Below, in pieces: positions 29,084-45,800 of a DNA stretch of 64,000 nt. The notes beneath the pieces are model-generated. The model had not been told where the DNA came from and did not search any database. It saw only the letters and a program-made list of their open reading frames with translations. The position numbers and the translations under genes are program-made. Every line of letters begins with the position of its first letter. Within the stretch, counting starts at the first letter, position 1. Source of the stretch: Atopsyche davidsoni (Eukaryota > Arthropoda > Insecta > Trichoptera > Hydrobiosidae); NCBI GenBank assembly GCA_022113835.1, contig JAILWY010000002.1, positions 4,814,501 to 4,878,500 on the forward strand. Direction: 5' to 3'.

Positions 29084-32000
29084 TCATTCATTAGCCCTGG
29101 CGTAGTTGTTCACAAAGTCACACATGTGGTTGGCGAGGTTCTCAAGGAAGTGGTAGTCGTGGGGCAGGTTCTGCATGACAGACTTGAAGGCGCTCTCAGG
29201 AATGAGACGGCGGCCGCAGATCTGGTGCACCGCAACATCCTGCGGCCTTGCGTAAGGCCTGTCACGAGGCATGTTCACCTCGAACTGCCAAATGGAAGAT
29301 AGCTGACCGCTGACCACACGGAATGTGAACCTACAAATAAATTTTAACATATGAAGGTACTGAAAATAAAACTCTGTTATTATTTAAAGAGAAACTAAGA
29401 AGTCAGCTGCCATGGAAGCCTCTGGTCAAAATTAGGATATGCATATGATATGTTTGAGCTCTAAAAGATACAATTGTTATGCTGACTCATAGATCTGCTC
29501 ATTTTCTCTACAAAACCAGATTTGACATCTTAATCATCTTACTTTCATATTGTAAAAATAACAATTTTTAAAATATAAAAGAGCAAATAATTAAATAAAT
29601 ATCAACAGTTACATTAAATATGAACTCTGTTAATAATTCGCTTTTTTGTGGTCAAATAACAACATAAAAATGAAAGTAAAATCTTAAAGACTATCAGTAA
29701 ATATAATAAAGTCAATTGAATTAACAGATTAGTTTTAGTGAAATGAAAAGATATGGATTACCTGTTGTTGGAGTTAAATTCCATGCCATACATCATGTAG
29801 ACCAGATAGAGTCGGGAGCACCAGCGCCGAGCCTGGGCTGCCACGGCGGCACAGTGGCCTAAGAGTTCCGGGACTTGGCGGGCTTCAGAGCACAGCACTG
29901 CTGTGGAGTGGGTTTCCAGCTGCTTGGCTATTACTTTGGTGACAAACGGGTGGTAGGTCTCACTAATCTTGGATTCATCTGTAAAACAGATGCAAACAAT
30001 AAATAAACATGCAATATTGATGACTCATAAAATGGATAAAAACTTATTCACAGTAAAATATTTAGTCTTGAGAATTTTTTAATTTTTATTTTGAGTATTC
30101 AGATTTCTATTGGATTTAAAAACATATAATATCAATCAATAGATGATTAAACGGTTGTTTGCTGAGGGTGAAGTCTGTACATTACTGGCAACTGAATTAT
30201 TGGGATTGAAAGAGTCGCCGACCTACATTATGACATGAGCTTGATGAATGATATATGAACACAAACCTCTGCTCGGTATTTCAAGCTGGACACTTGTGAC
30301 AGTTTGCCCGAGCAAATCTGTGTTGGGCACCATCGGCTCGAGCTTGATGGTTAGTCGGATTGTTTGCATTAGTATAAGGAGAGTCCACTTGATACCTTCA
30401 CATGTCTCTAGTACACAGTCCCGTCTGAGATAATAAAGCGCACATACATAAAACACAAATTTTTCTATGAGTTATCATTTTTCAAACTTCATGCTCTTTG
30501 TATAAAAATACAGAAAAAACTGACAAAATATTCAAATATAATATGACAAATATATAATTTAAATATTGTGTATTATACTAATTTTAATGTAAAATATTAG
30601 AAGTACTCACTTGTCAAGCTTCATTTCGTTGATTATTTCCTTAAGGGTCGGCTGCACTTGGTTTTCAACAACCTGTGTATTTTGTATTTGTGTTTCAGAA
30701 TCCATACTGCATAAGCTGACATTTTGACTGATAACAAATGTGGGTTTATTCTTCACAGTCTCTCGCTGAACTGCTATACTTCTATTTTCCATGTTTCCAT
30801 CTTGAATGAAATCTTCACTCTTACTTTCTGTATCGGTGGAACATGTACTTCTATTTGAAGTCTTTCCATTGCCGTCACTCTTATCAAGAGAACTATTGAC
30901 TAAAGTAAAGTTTGATATGTTTTCAATAAGATCATCATCTACAGATGTATCCCTTAGTTCTTGCAAAGACTTGTCCAAACAACCGTCTTCAGTGTGTACA
31001 ATTTTCGCATCACCGGTTGGAAGTTGAACATTTCCCGTTTTCGAAATAACAAATGTCAAAGTATCCACTTCGCACTTTTCAAGTGTTTTACTCAAATTTA
31101 AAGTATTGTCTGCCACCTTCGTCGCACCTGCGTCCTTAGCAGATACTGCAATAATCCCCTTCAACCATGAGCATACCGGAGTTGACAGTTCGACCTTCTG
31201 CTTTTTGGTGATTGGTAGTATTGAAGATGCACATTCTCCTTCTCGGTCTGCAGATTTTCTTTTTTCTCTCAGATCTAACTTGGAGTTCATATTAATATTT
31301 GCATCTGACACACTGCTCGGACTGTCACATAAAATAATTTCGACAGATTCTGTGAGATCAACTTTATTTATAACTTCTACCTTGGCACTTTTGTTTTCTT
31401 GGCTTAAATTTAAACTAGGAATAATAACTGCAGACTCTGAATCATCCAACTCGGGTGAAGTCATTACTACCACATCACTATCTGAAGAGTTAATAGATTT
31501 ATTCACAGAATCATCACGTACACTGGGCAGAGTAATATCCACAGACATATCGCATAAAGACCTGCAGTCTTCAGAATTTGGAGAATGTTTTTCTGGTGAC
31601 ATTGCAGCTATTGGTTCCTGATTATGAGAACTAATCTTGTTTGAGCAACTAGTTAACATTGCATGAGTTGAAGCGGTATTGTTGCACATTATTTTTGTCG
31701 TAGATTTGTTAGAATCCAACAGTTCTGGGCTTGCATTATCTTGTGTCTTAATTTCAATTTCCTGCTTGCTGGGTTTTGCTTTGTGATATACATCAGTATA
31801 AGGTATTTCATCAACAGACATAATTGGATATTTATTATTGTCAGCACCGATTCTCAATTCTTCATTCTGTAAATACACTGCTAAAGGTGCAGACAAATTG
31901 CAGCCAGATGTTTTACAAGCTTTTATGTCTTCATCTTTTTTACAACCAGCCATGGGAATCTCACTTTTATTTTTACTAGTATTTTGTTTTGAGTGTTCAA

Positions 32001-35000
32001 ACTCTGGTACATTAAGAGTTATTTCAGATGTTTTCTGATTAAAACCAGCACTTATCTTATTATTTCTACCAGGTAAATCTGTCAAGATGGTAGGGCTATT
32101 ATTACCTTCTCTTTCCTTAACTGTTGAGATAATATTAGTCACTAGCATATCATTGTTCTTTAACATTTGTTGGTCAGGAACTATAGATTTTATTTTGTCT
32201 GGAGAGTTATGAATAGTTTGTAACACTCCCCCAAAGGAAGTACTATATTCTGGCATTATATGGTCAATCGTTGTATAAACCTGTAATGGTTTGTCAGATG
32301 CTACATCATTTATTTGTGTTGGTTTGTCAGTTGCTGTTTCAGTTTCATTTTGAGAAGGAGCAACTTCTGTCATTAATGTGTTACATTTTGACATTGCTTG
32401 GTCAAAATTTATATTTTTGATATTAACTGGTGACTTTTCCTCTTCAACTACATGTATTGTCTGATCACTTTCTGTTCTATACTTAGTTGGTGAACAAGTC
32501 ATGGACAAGTTACATTTTGGCACATGCTTCTCAAAAACAACTGATGTTATTTTGTATTCCTTTCTTTTCGGTGATTTTTTATTGGCTTCTATAGTACCAT
32601 TCTCAAAAGAAAGATCCACATCCATCATGGATGTCCGATTATGTCCGATTGGTTGTTCATTTGTTATCATTGCTGGTGTAACACTTGCCATGGACAGATT
32701 GCATTCAGGCATATTTTCGTTAAAAACATAATTTTTTCCCTCATTTCCCATGCCAGAATATTCTGATATAATTTCTACCTTTGGCGTGTTTGAGGAAGTA
32801 TTCTTGGTTTTATCTGCAATGCACTCTTGGGACTCTGAATCAAATGTTGATTGGTGGATTTTATTATTTTTACTTTCTATAATTACACTAGGATGCATAT
32901 TTTCACCAGATGTTAAATTAAACTTATCACTTTCTTTAGGTACTATAGATTTTTTCTTGCTTTCATTGATTATATTTGATGACAGCTTTTCAAAGACAGA
33001 AGAATCGTTATCAATAGCAATAGCTCTATGATAACTATCAGCATTTTTAGGGTAAATAAAGTCTGTCATAGGCGTCCCACAGTCTGAAATATTTTTATCA
33101 AATACAATAGTTTTTCTTCTATTTTCAATGTCAGTATTTGATGGCAACTTTCCTACTTCAGCATCATCACTCATAGAGGGAACAATACCTGTCCTCTTGT
33201 TTTTAGTGTCAGCATTTGAGACTTTATCTATGTTAACTGCAATATCCGTGGATGAATTTATTCTTGTAATAGACATGTTACAGTCAGGCATGCCTTGGTC
33301 AAAGGCAATGGTTTTTCTCTTATTTTCAATGTCAGTGTTTGATGACAGTTTATCTAGTTTAGCATTATAGTTCATAGGTGGAAAATTACCTATCATAGAC
33401 ATATTACAGTTTAACATATTTTGATCAAGAACTACAGTTTTATTTTTGTTTTTAATGTCACTGTCTGATAGCATATCTAATGTATGATTATTATATTTAG
33501 ATGGAATGATACCTGTCATGGACATGTTACAAACGGTCTTGTTTTGATCAAACATAATTGTTTTTCTCTTGTTATCATTGTCAGAATTTGACGTATTATA
33601 TTTTGACTTATCTGATGTAGTATCATCATTTGTAGAGTGAATTATTTCTGTCATAGACATGTTGCAGTCAGGCATGTTTTGGTCAAATACTATTGTTCTC
33701 CTCTTATTGTCAACATTCAGGTTTGATTTGATATTATCACTCACAGAAGGGATGGTGCCCGTCATAGACATGTTGCAGTCAGGCATGTTTTGGTCAAATA
33801 CTATTGTTCTCCTCTTATTGTCAACATTCAGGTTTGATTTGATATTATCACTCACAGAAGGGATGGTGCCCGTCATAGACATGTTGCAGTCAGGCATGTT
33901 TTGGTCAAATACTATTGTTCTCCTCTTATTATCAATATTCTTGTTTGATTTGATATTATCACTCACAGAAGGGATGATGCCCGTCATAGACATGTTGCAG
34001 TCAGGCATGTTTTGGTCAAATACTATTGTTCTCCTCTTATTATCAATATTCTTGTTTGATTTGATATTATCACTCACAGAAGGGATGATGCCCGTCATAG
34101 ACATGTTGCAGTCAGGCATGTTTTGGTCAAATACTATTGTTCTTCTCTTATTGTCAACATTCGTGTTTGATTTGATATTATCACTTACAGAAGGGATGAT
34201 GCCCGTCATAGACATGTTGCAGTCAGGCATGTTTTGGTCAAATACTATTGTTCTTCTCTTATTGTCAATATTCGTGTTAGATTTGATATTATCACTCACA
34301 GAAGGGATGGTGCCCGTCATAGACATGTTGCAGTCAGGCATGTTTTGGTCAAATACTATTGTTCTCCTCTTATTGTCAACATTCAGGTTTGATTTGATAT
34401 TATCACTCACAGAAGGGATGGTGCCCGTCATAGACATGTTGCAGTCAGGCATGTTTTGGTCAAATACTATTGTTCTTCTCTTATTGTCAACATTCAGGTT
34501 TGATTTGATATTATCACTCACAGAAGGGATGGTGCCCGTCATAGACATGTTGCAGTCAGGCATGTTTTGGTCAAATACTATTGTTCTCCTCTTATTATCA
34601 ATATTCTTGTTTGATTTGATATTATCACTCACAGAAGGGATGATGCCCGTCATAGACATGTTGCAGTCAGGCATGTTTTGGTCAAATACTATTGTTCTTC
34701 TCTTATTGTCAATATTCGTGTTTGATTTGATATTATCACTCACAGAAGGGATGATGCCCGTCATAGACATGTTGCAGTCAGGCATGTTTTGGTCAAATAC
34801 TATTGTTCTTCTCTTATTGTCAACATTCGTGTTTGATTTGATATTATCACTCACAGTAGGGATGATGCCCGTCATAGACATGTTGCAGTCAGGCATGTTT
34901 TGGTCAAATACTATTGTTCTCCTCTTATTATCAACATTCGTGTTTGATTTGATATTATCACTCACAGAAGGAATGATGCCTGTCATAGACATATTACAAT

Positions 35001-37366
35001 CAGACATGTTTTGGTCAAATACTATTGTTCTTCTCTTATTTTCACAATCAGTTTTGATCGATTGATTATAATTAGCTGCCACATGGTGGTCATCATTAAT
35101 TATATTTTCCTTATTCATATTATCACATTTGGCTTGAATAATAGCGGTCATAGACATATTGCAATCTGGCATATTTTGGTTAAAAATTATGGTCCTTCTT
35201 TTGATATCAGCATCATTCTTTGATAACTTCACCATTTCTGGTATTTTAGGATCTGCAATTATATTTTCTTTATTATTGTGACTATATCCTGAAGAAATAA
35301 TACCTGTCATGGACATATTGCAATCAGGTTTATTTTGGTCAAAAAGTATAGTTTTTCTTTTTTTATCCAACAATATTTTATGCTGGTGATCCTCTAATGT
35401 ATCCTCCAGGAGATAATCTTCATTATTTATAGTATAATTACCCATAGCAGAAATATGTGTATCAGAGAGCATATCTTCTTCATTTTTATTACATTCTTTA
35501 TTATCAATCTTATTGCATTCTTGTGTCTTTTGATAATTGCTAATTGTTTTTCTTTTGTCGTTTTCCTTTTTAGAAGATACTGTAGCAACTGCAGACATAG
35601 ACCCTTCTTGATCAGAAGAAACAGTTTTTCTTTTATTTATGCTGAGCAGAGATGGTTTGACATTACCAATTTCCATATTCAAATGAGCTATTAATTTTTT
35701 GTCAGTTTGAGCCATGGACATCAGATTTACTATCGATTTATTATTAGCATTTGAGACTGAAATTTTATAATCAGAATTTTTCGGAACACGTTTTAATATT
35801 TCATCTTCAGGAAGGATATTTTCATTTGTTGGAATCACTATAGTCAAAGACATATTACAATCTTGTGCCTGCTGGTCAAAAATTATTGTTTTTCTTCTAT
35901 TTGAATCATCTTCTTTTGTCTTTTGATTTATTGGCAAGCAGATTTTTTTGTCTTCCGAACTGAGTTCTTCAAACCAGTTAATATCGCAGATCGACCGTTT
36001 ATGTCCAGGCTGGACATTAGACACTTTCTTCTTCACTTGACAATCTTGCTGATACTGATTAAAAGCAGATGTGCTTATTTTCTTATATACCTTTTCCTCT
36101 TCATCCTTTACGGATACATCAAAAGCTTCTAGTTTATCTGCCTCATTATCAAGATTGTGAATAACTTTAATATTTTCTTTGTCAGCAATCCAATCTCCCA
36201 TTTTAATTTTTTCGTCTGGATAGGAGAGAAGAATGTCATGTTTTGGTTCACTTTTTTTAACAGAATCTTTAATTTCTTGAATAGGAAGAGAAATAGCTTG
36301 AGTGATGGACATCTCTGCTTCACTTTCATTGAATATAAGAGTGGATAACTTTTGTTGAGCTTCATCATCAGAGCGATTATCAATGAGTTCATTTTTATCA
36401 AGATCATTATTAACATTTAAAATATTAGAGGCGATCTCATGGTGAGAAACAATTGACGGTCTGGAAGAGGTATCATTATGGCCTATCTGATAATTAATCA
36501 ATGCTTCAGTGTGATCAGCAAATGTGTGTTGGCTCAACTCTAAGATCATCTCTGGTATCTTTTTATGGTCCGCATTATTAATTTCTTTCGTTGGGTTCAG
36601 ATTTAAGCAATAATCTTCTTCGTCGTCATCAACATCATTACCAATAACACTAAATGTTATGTCATGAAAGCTCGGACCAGAATAAGAGGTTTCGGGAGAC
36701 ACTATTTCCGGTCCTATCAACTCAGTATCAAAGTACATATTATCCTGGACTTTACCATCATCAGGACCACAAATCCCAGAAACCACGTGGGATTGGTGTG
36801 CGTGACCTGAAGCCGCGCTGGAGTCTGAAATGTCTGGCTTATTTGCTTCTTCATAAATATTGTGCCAAATAGTATTGCCGTGGTCAGATGTAAAGAGCCT
36901 GTAAACATATCAAAGTTGTTAAAAGAAGTTGTTCAGTGACTTTATAATCATGATATTCATCATTAAAAAAAATAAAAGATAACAGAATGAAAAGATACTC
37001 ATTTGAATAAAACAACTGATTTATGACATTTTATAAAACATTTTTAAAGGTTAAAAGGTAATTTAATATTGCAACGTAAGATATACGCAGTTCCTATTAA
37101 CAACTGTCGGATATAAACTATATTATAAAAATGTGACTTGAATATTAATGAAAGTTAAATTTCAACTAAAAATATGAAAATTAGTTTGTGTTTACTTACG
37201 CAACTCCTTTCTTAGCAGAGAAACTGACTCGTCGGCTCCGTGTTATCTCTGATGTGACTCCATCTTCATCAGCCACTGACGCTTTGAAATCTAAGTCAGA
37301 TAATGGATTTCTCACCTTAGGTGGTTTCAGGATCGACGATTTACGTCGCCCTTTTTCTGGAGGCAT
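29084..37366 (-). CDS. KNL1: Kinetochore scaffold KNL1 / Spc105R
   Basis: KNL1 docks PP1 and the Bub checkpoint proteins at kinetochores as part of the KMN network. Five exons join in frame to give 2358 aa: 37200-37366, 30611-36898, 29978-30267 in two parts (30267-30424 and 29762-29978), and 29084-29330. The N-terminus carries both PP1-docking motifs: SILK (RRKSSILKPP, residues about 7-16) and RVSF (SRRVSFSAKK, about 44-53). The 6.3 kb second exon encodes a disordered region with more than 20 MELT-like motifs of the form T-I-[VIL]-F-D-Q-x(6)-N-M-S-M-T, 13 of them in a near-identical tandem array. The last three exons resemble the C-terminal RWD region that binds the Mis12 complex. The MELT Glu/Asp is replaced by Ser (MSMT). 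Such proteins diverge fast, so identity rests mainly on motif order. Confidence 0.93.
33598..35040 (-). repeat. 13-copy, 111-bp MELT-like repeat array in KNL1
   Basis: Thirteen units of exactly 111 bp (37 residues) are placed at exact 111-base intervals: the Asn codon of copy 1 starts at 35040 and that of copy 13 at 33708. Each unit reads NKRRTIVFDQNMPDCNMSMT, then a linker such as GIIPSVSDNIKSNTNVD. Copies 2-12 differ at only a few sites, mostly G[IT]I, N[TKL]N and [IV]D. Copy 13 diverges after MSMT. More decayed copies lie on both sides. Near-identity at the DNA level points to recent unequal exchange or gene conversion. Confidence 0.97.
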
Positions 37367-38224
37367 TTTCAACCTAGAAATTATAATAAACTAATTTACT
37401 TTTACATTTAGCTTTGGCTACTTAATTTAGCAGTTTGTGATATTTTAATAAACGAATGTCATGCAAGTAATCTTTCAGTCAAAAATATTGAAATCCACAA
37501 ATGTCACAAAAGCTAAAAATTAATCAAAAATGTTTGTTATCTGTAAATTTATTTACTTACTAGTATATTATATTAGTATGGATAGTGAAAGCATCTAAAA
37601 AAAAAACCTCAAATAAATTGCAATGGTAATTGTAGTGAATATTCAATGATTGTAGTGAATCTTTACTAAGCTTACCCGTTTTGAATAGAACTAAGATTAA
37701 TATTTAAATGATCAAAACACTTTAATTTATCACATTTCCAAATATATGTAAATATTTACATTTATTCTGTGATATTAACAGTGCAACTCAGACTTGAAAT
37801 ACTCCGACAAAATATCGTTGAAATGTAACCGGTGAGACAAATTTAAAAATTAGACGGTACTGCCATTAGAAAGAAAAAAATTACAATCTGTTTGATTAAG
37901 GCTGAATATTGCAATTTATATTATTTAAACGATAATTACCATGAATGTATTTTTATTTTTAATTTTAAAATATCACTATAAGTTCACAATCTCAAAAAAA
38001 AATTACACAAAACACTCTTGAGAACCTCGATAAAATATATGACTCATAAAAGAAACAAATTTTATTTTTTCATCAAATACATGTAAATAATTATATATAT
38101 CGTCATATTTAAATCTGCATTAATTTGTAATATATTTTTTAACCATGAGCTATTTTATATGGTAGCATTCTATTTTTTTTTTTATTTCATTGTCTCTGTT
38201 CTATTCCTATACAGCTTGTCATAA
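37367..38224. promoter_or_regulatory. Divergent intergenic region between KNL1 and SIRT2
   Basis: The two start codons face away from each other across 858 bp. The DNA is AT-rich and has no coding signal, so it should hold both promoters. No core element can be assigned by eye. Confidence 0.55.
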
Positions 38225-42724
<4,500 letters not shown>

Positions 42725-42797
42725 CTGAAGACTTCAAGTCCAGAAGGCTGAAGGAAGACGCACTTGGAAATATTAATTTTCTGTTTTTGTACAATGG

Positions 42798-42803
42798 AAT
42801 AAA
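42798..42803 (+). terminator. Likely poly(A) signal of SIRT2
   Basis: AATAAA 73 bases after the SIRT2 stop codon. This is the first canonical signal downstream and at a plausible distance. Confidence 0.6.
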
Positions 42804-45619
42804 TTATATGTATATAATTCACGAGAAACAGTGTGCCATTTTGGTGCTGCATTATAAACGGTGTTTCAAAATTCATGGTATCTCCCGAAATAGGGTGACT
42901 AAGTATAAAGTAATTGTGTGTACATATATATAAAAGTAATTACAATGTTTTAATTATGTCTTGCTTTGAAAAAAATTCGCAAAGAATAGTCTAAAAATTT
43001 GGACCAAGCGGGGAATATGTATTCCATTACAATCTATTTAAGAAGTGATGTGACTGATATGTGCAATTTTGGATTGGACCACTCGATGGCGGTTACTCCG
43101 TGCGTCTCTTTAAACTCTCTACGATGGCTCTGTTGCTTAGCAGTTCCGCTATAGGTGCATTTTGGTGAACTGTCAGCTACTTATAATATCAAATGGATTA
43201 TAGAATGTTGAAGCTCCTTTCTCAAGGTGTCGATGAAATTTTCAAGATTATATAATATCAAAGCCAATTTTTTGAATAATGACACAATTAAGATCTCAAC
43301 TTTTTTCTGCTTATTGATATTTTTAAATGCTTTTATTAACACATGTACTAAAAAAAATTCCTAGATTTTGATTCTCTGTTACTTATTGCTTTTTCCTTAA
43401 GTCGGCAACTTCAAATACTTTTGGACTTTGAAAAAATTCAGCTTATGACAATAGGTAGTCATTTCATTTTGGGAGATACTATACATTTGGGAGCACTTGT
43501 AAATACTTTTAATCAATTGTTCCTTGAGGATATTCTACGATTGTTTGATCTTTTGTTTTTAGAGATATTTTTTGGTGATATGTTTTTTTTTATAACAATA
43601 GGGTAGTTATTATTATTGAAATACGATCAGCGTGCACTGTTTATAGCTTTTGGTGTTAAATGATATTCGATGTGACAATTGAATCAATATAGGCTTAGCT
43701 ACTAGAAATGCTCTTCGATAGCTGACGAGGGGGGTTTCACTGTGGGTAAACTTTCAATTCAGGAAGATAAATATTTTTGCAATCATAATTATAAACATTA
43801 ATATTTAACTAGTTGCTTTGAAAATATTCAGGTGAGTCAATTTATCTGCAATACAAGAGTACTCAAGATTTATGTCACATAAGATTCTGAACCTTAACTC
43901 GACAAAATCTTAAAGTTAATGCATTTTGTTTTCTTATTATGACGTACTTAAATGACTTTTTTTATTCTTAAATTTAAAATGTTGCTGCAAAAAGTAAATA
44001 CGCATTAGAAAATACACCCAAAGCAATTGCAAATTCTTTTGAGATCTACTAACAACATAACACAGATGTTTATATGCAACCTCGTAATGAGCAGATTGCA
44101 ATCATGCTCTGGAATGTTATTGACAGTGAATGCGCTGTAATTTCTAACTAAAGGAACAAACTTATTGTGCGACAAGTGTCACGGATAACTGTATTCTATT
44201 TTATAACCATTTAGAATGACACATTAGTATACATTGAATATATGAAGTAAGTTTTTGGTAATCCTTTTGACTAACTTGGATCTAAATAACCAAAAGTGTT
44301 GGTTCAAATCCTAAACGTGACTCAAGAAATTAAATTTGGAGTCATTTCACACATAAGTCGATTACATAAAATTATATTTACACACGATGAACATGTATCA
44401 ATAATAATTATAGTCTATTAATGCTTGAACTTTTAAATCTATTTGTTGACACAACAGCAGCAGCTTTGTTCTTGATAAATGGATTGATGTTCTTTTATGA
44501 TAAAATCGAGGTAGGGTAATCGTTATATAACCATTGTGTACAAAAAATAATTAAGTCTTGTAGGAAATTGGAATATTAAAAAAAAATCTAATTCAAATAC
44601 AAAATAAGCGACGTGGAAATTATAAATTGAAAAGTTATATTTGTAAAAATTACTCAGGATCATTTTAAGTCGCGGTTGAAATAATAGTCCGCTATAGTGT
44701 ATCCTCCGAGATAGATCATGTGTGTATAGACAATGGTGCAACTAATAGACTATAAAAAACAACATCAGGCTGCCCATAGATGTCCAGGAATTTTTGATCA
44801 GGAAACTGAAACACTCCATGCACATCTGCAAATACCAGTTGCATTGGTGCTGGTGGCAAATTTCCCCACTTACATTATTTCTACGAGAAAGACTAGATAG
44901 TAGTATTTTGTGTAACACAATAATGTATCAATGGTCATAGTATGGATGCTCAAAATCTCAAAAATTTTGTTATTTTTTTATTATAAATTTTTGTTCATAT
45001 TTATGTTAAGTACTTTTTTAAATTTATTTGATTGAATCCAACTTGTCCCATTTTTGCACTTCAATTGCTTAATTTTGTTCTTCTCATATTATCGGAGAGA
45101 TTAAGAGCTTACCTATCACGAAAGTCTCACCAAAGTTAGACCCATTGTGAGGTTTATAGGCCGATACTTTGAGACGAGTGGAAACCAGCGGCTTTAACCC
45201 CCAGAGCGTGTTTGAAAGATATTTTTTACACATAGTGTACAAAGTTTGCAGATTAATATATTATTTGAGTATAATTACTTTGTCAGAAATTATAAAACTT
45301 AATTTATTGGTATGATTTTACTGTGTGCATGTGACATGCTTTTAACAAATTTCAGGTGCTAAAATAATAGCAGGTGCATTAAGTGTTATTAAAATATATA
45401 ACTAACAATATAATCAAAATTCAAGAATCCTGGTTTAAAACTTCCCAGACATCTTTGCCTGGCTTTAGCTTTATTGCAGATAAGTGAGGACCCGCCCTCA
45501 ACCCGATGTCGCTCTGGAAGTATAATTAACAGAAGTGATAAAGATTAAATATAGCCTGCTGTGCAAATTGTGTATCAGTGTAAGAATCTTTGTTGTTTGC
45601 AGGCCTCTTGCAAGAAAAT

Positions 45620-45800
45620 CTAACTTGTTGGTAATTTCAAATTTGCTATTGCGCAAATGAAATTATTGCTATTGGGTGAAAATACTGTAAGACAGCAAGT
45701 TGTCACCTCCATTGCGTCCTCAGGCTGTAAGTTTACGTGTCCCGGAAGTCTCTCCGCAGACACGTAAGATGTGGAGTATGTGTTTTTTTTTGTGATGATG
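45620..45800 (-). other. Orphan exon-like open frame (minus strand)
   Basis: After a possible acceptor (GGTGCTAG) the frame reads TYSTSYVSAERLPGHVNLQ, then PEDAMEVTTCC, and stops at 45620. The first half has coding-like composition compared with its surroundings. No family is recognised and no partner exon is proved. Confidence 0.2.

Noticed and set aside
33659..35065. A 468-codon plus-strand open frame of hydrophobic repeats.
   Set aside because: It is the antisense of the KNL1 repeat array. One stop-free antisense unit copied 13 times gives a long frame by itself. The minus-strand frame is far longer, spliced in phase and matches KNL1.
44290..44330. A tRNA B-box-like string GGTTCAAATCC.
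   Set aside because: No A-box at the right distance and no acceptor-stem pairing, so neither a tRNA nor a tRNA-derived SINE is supported.
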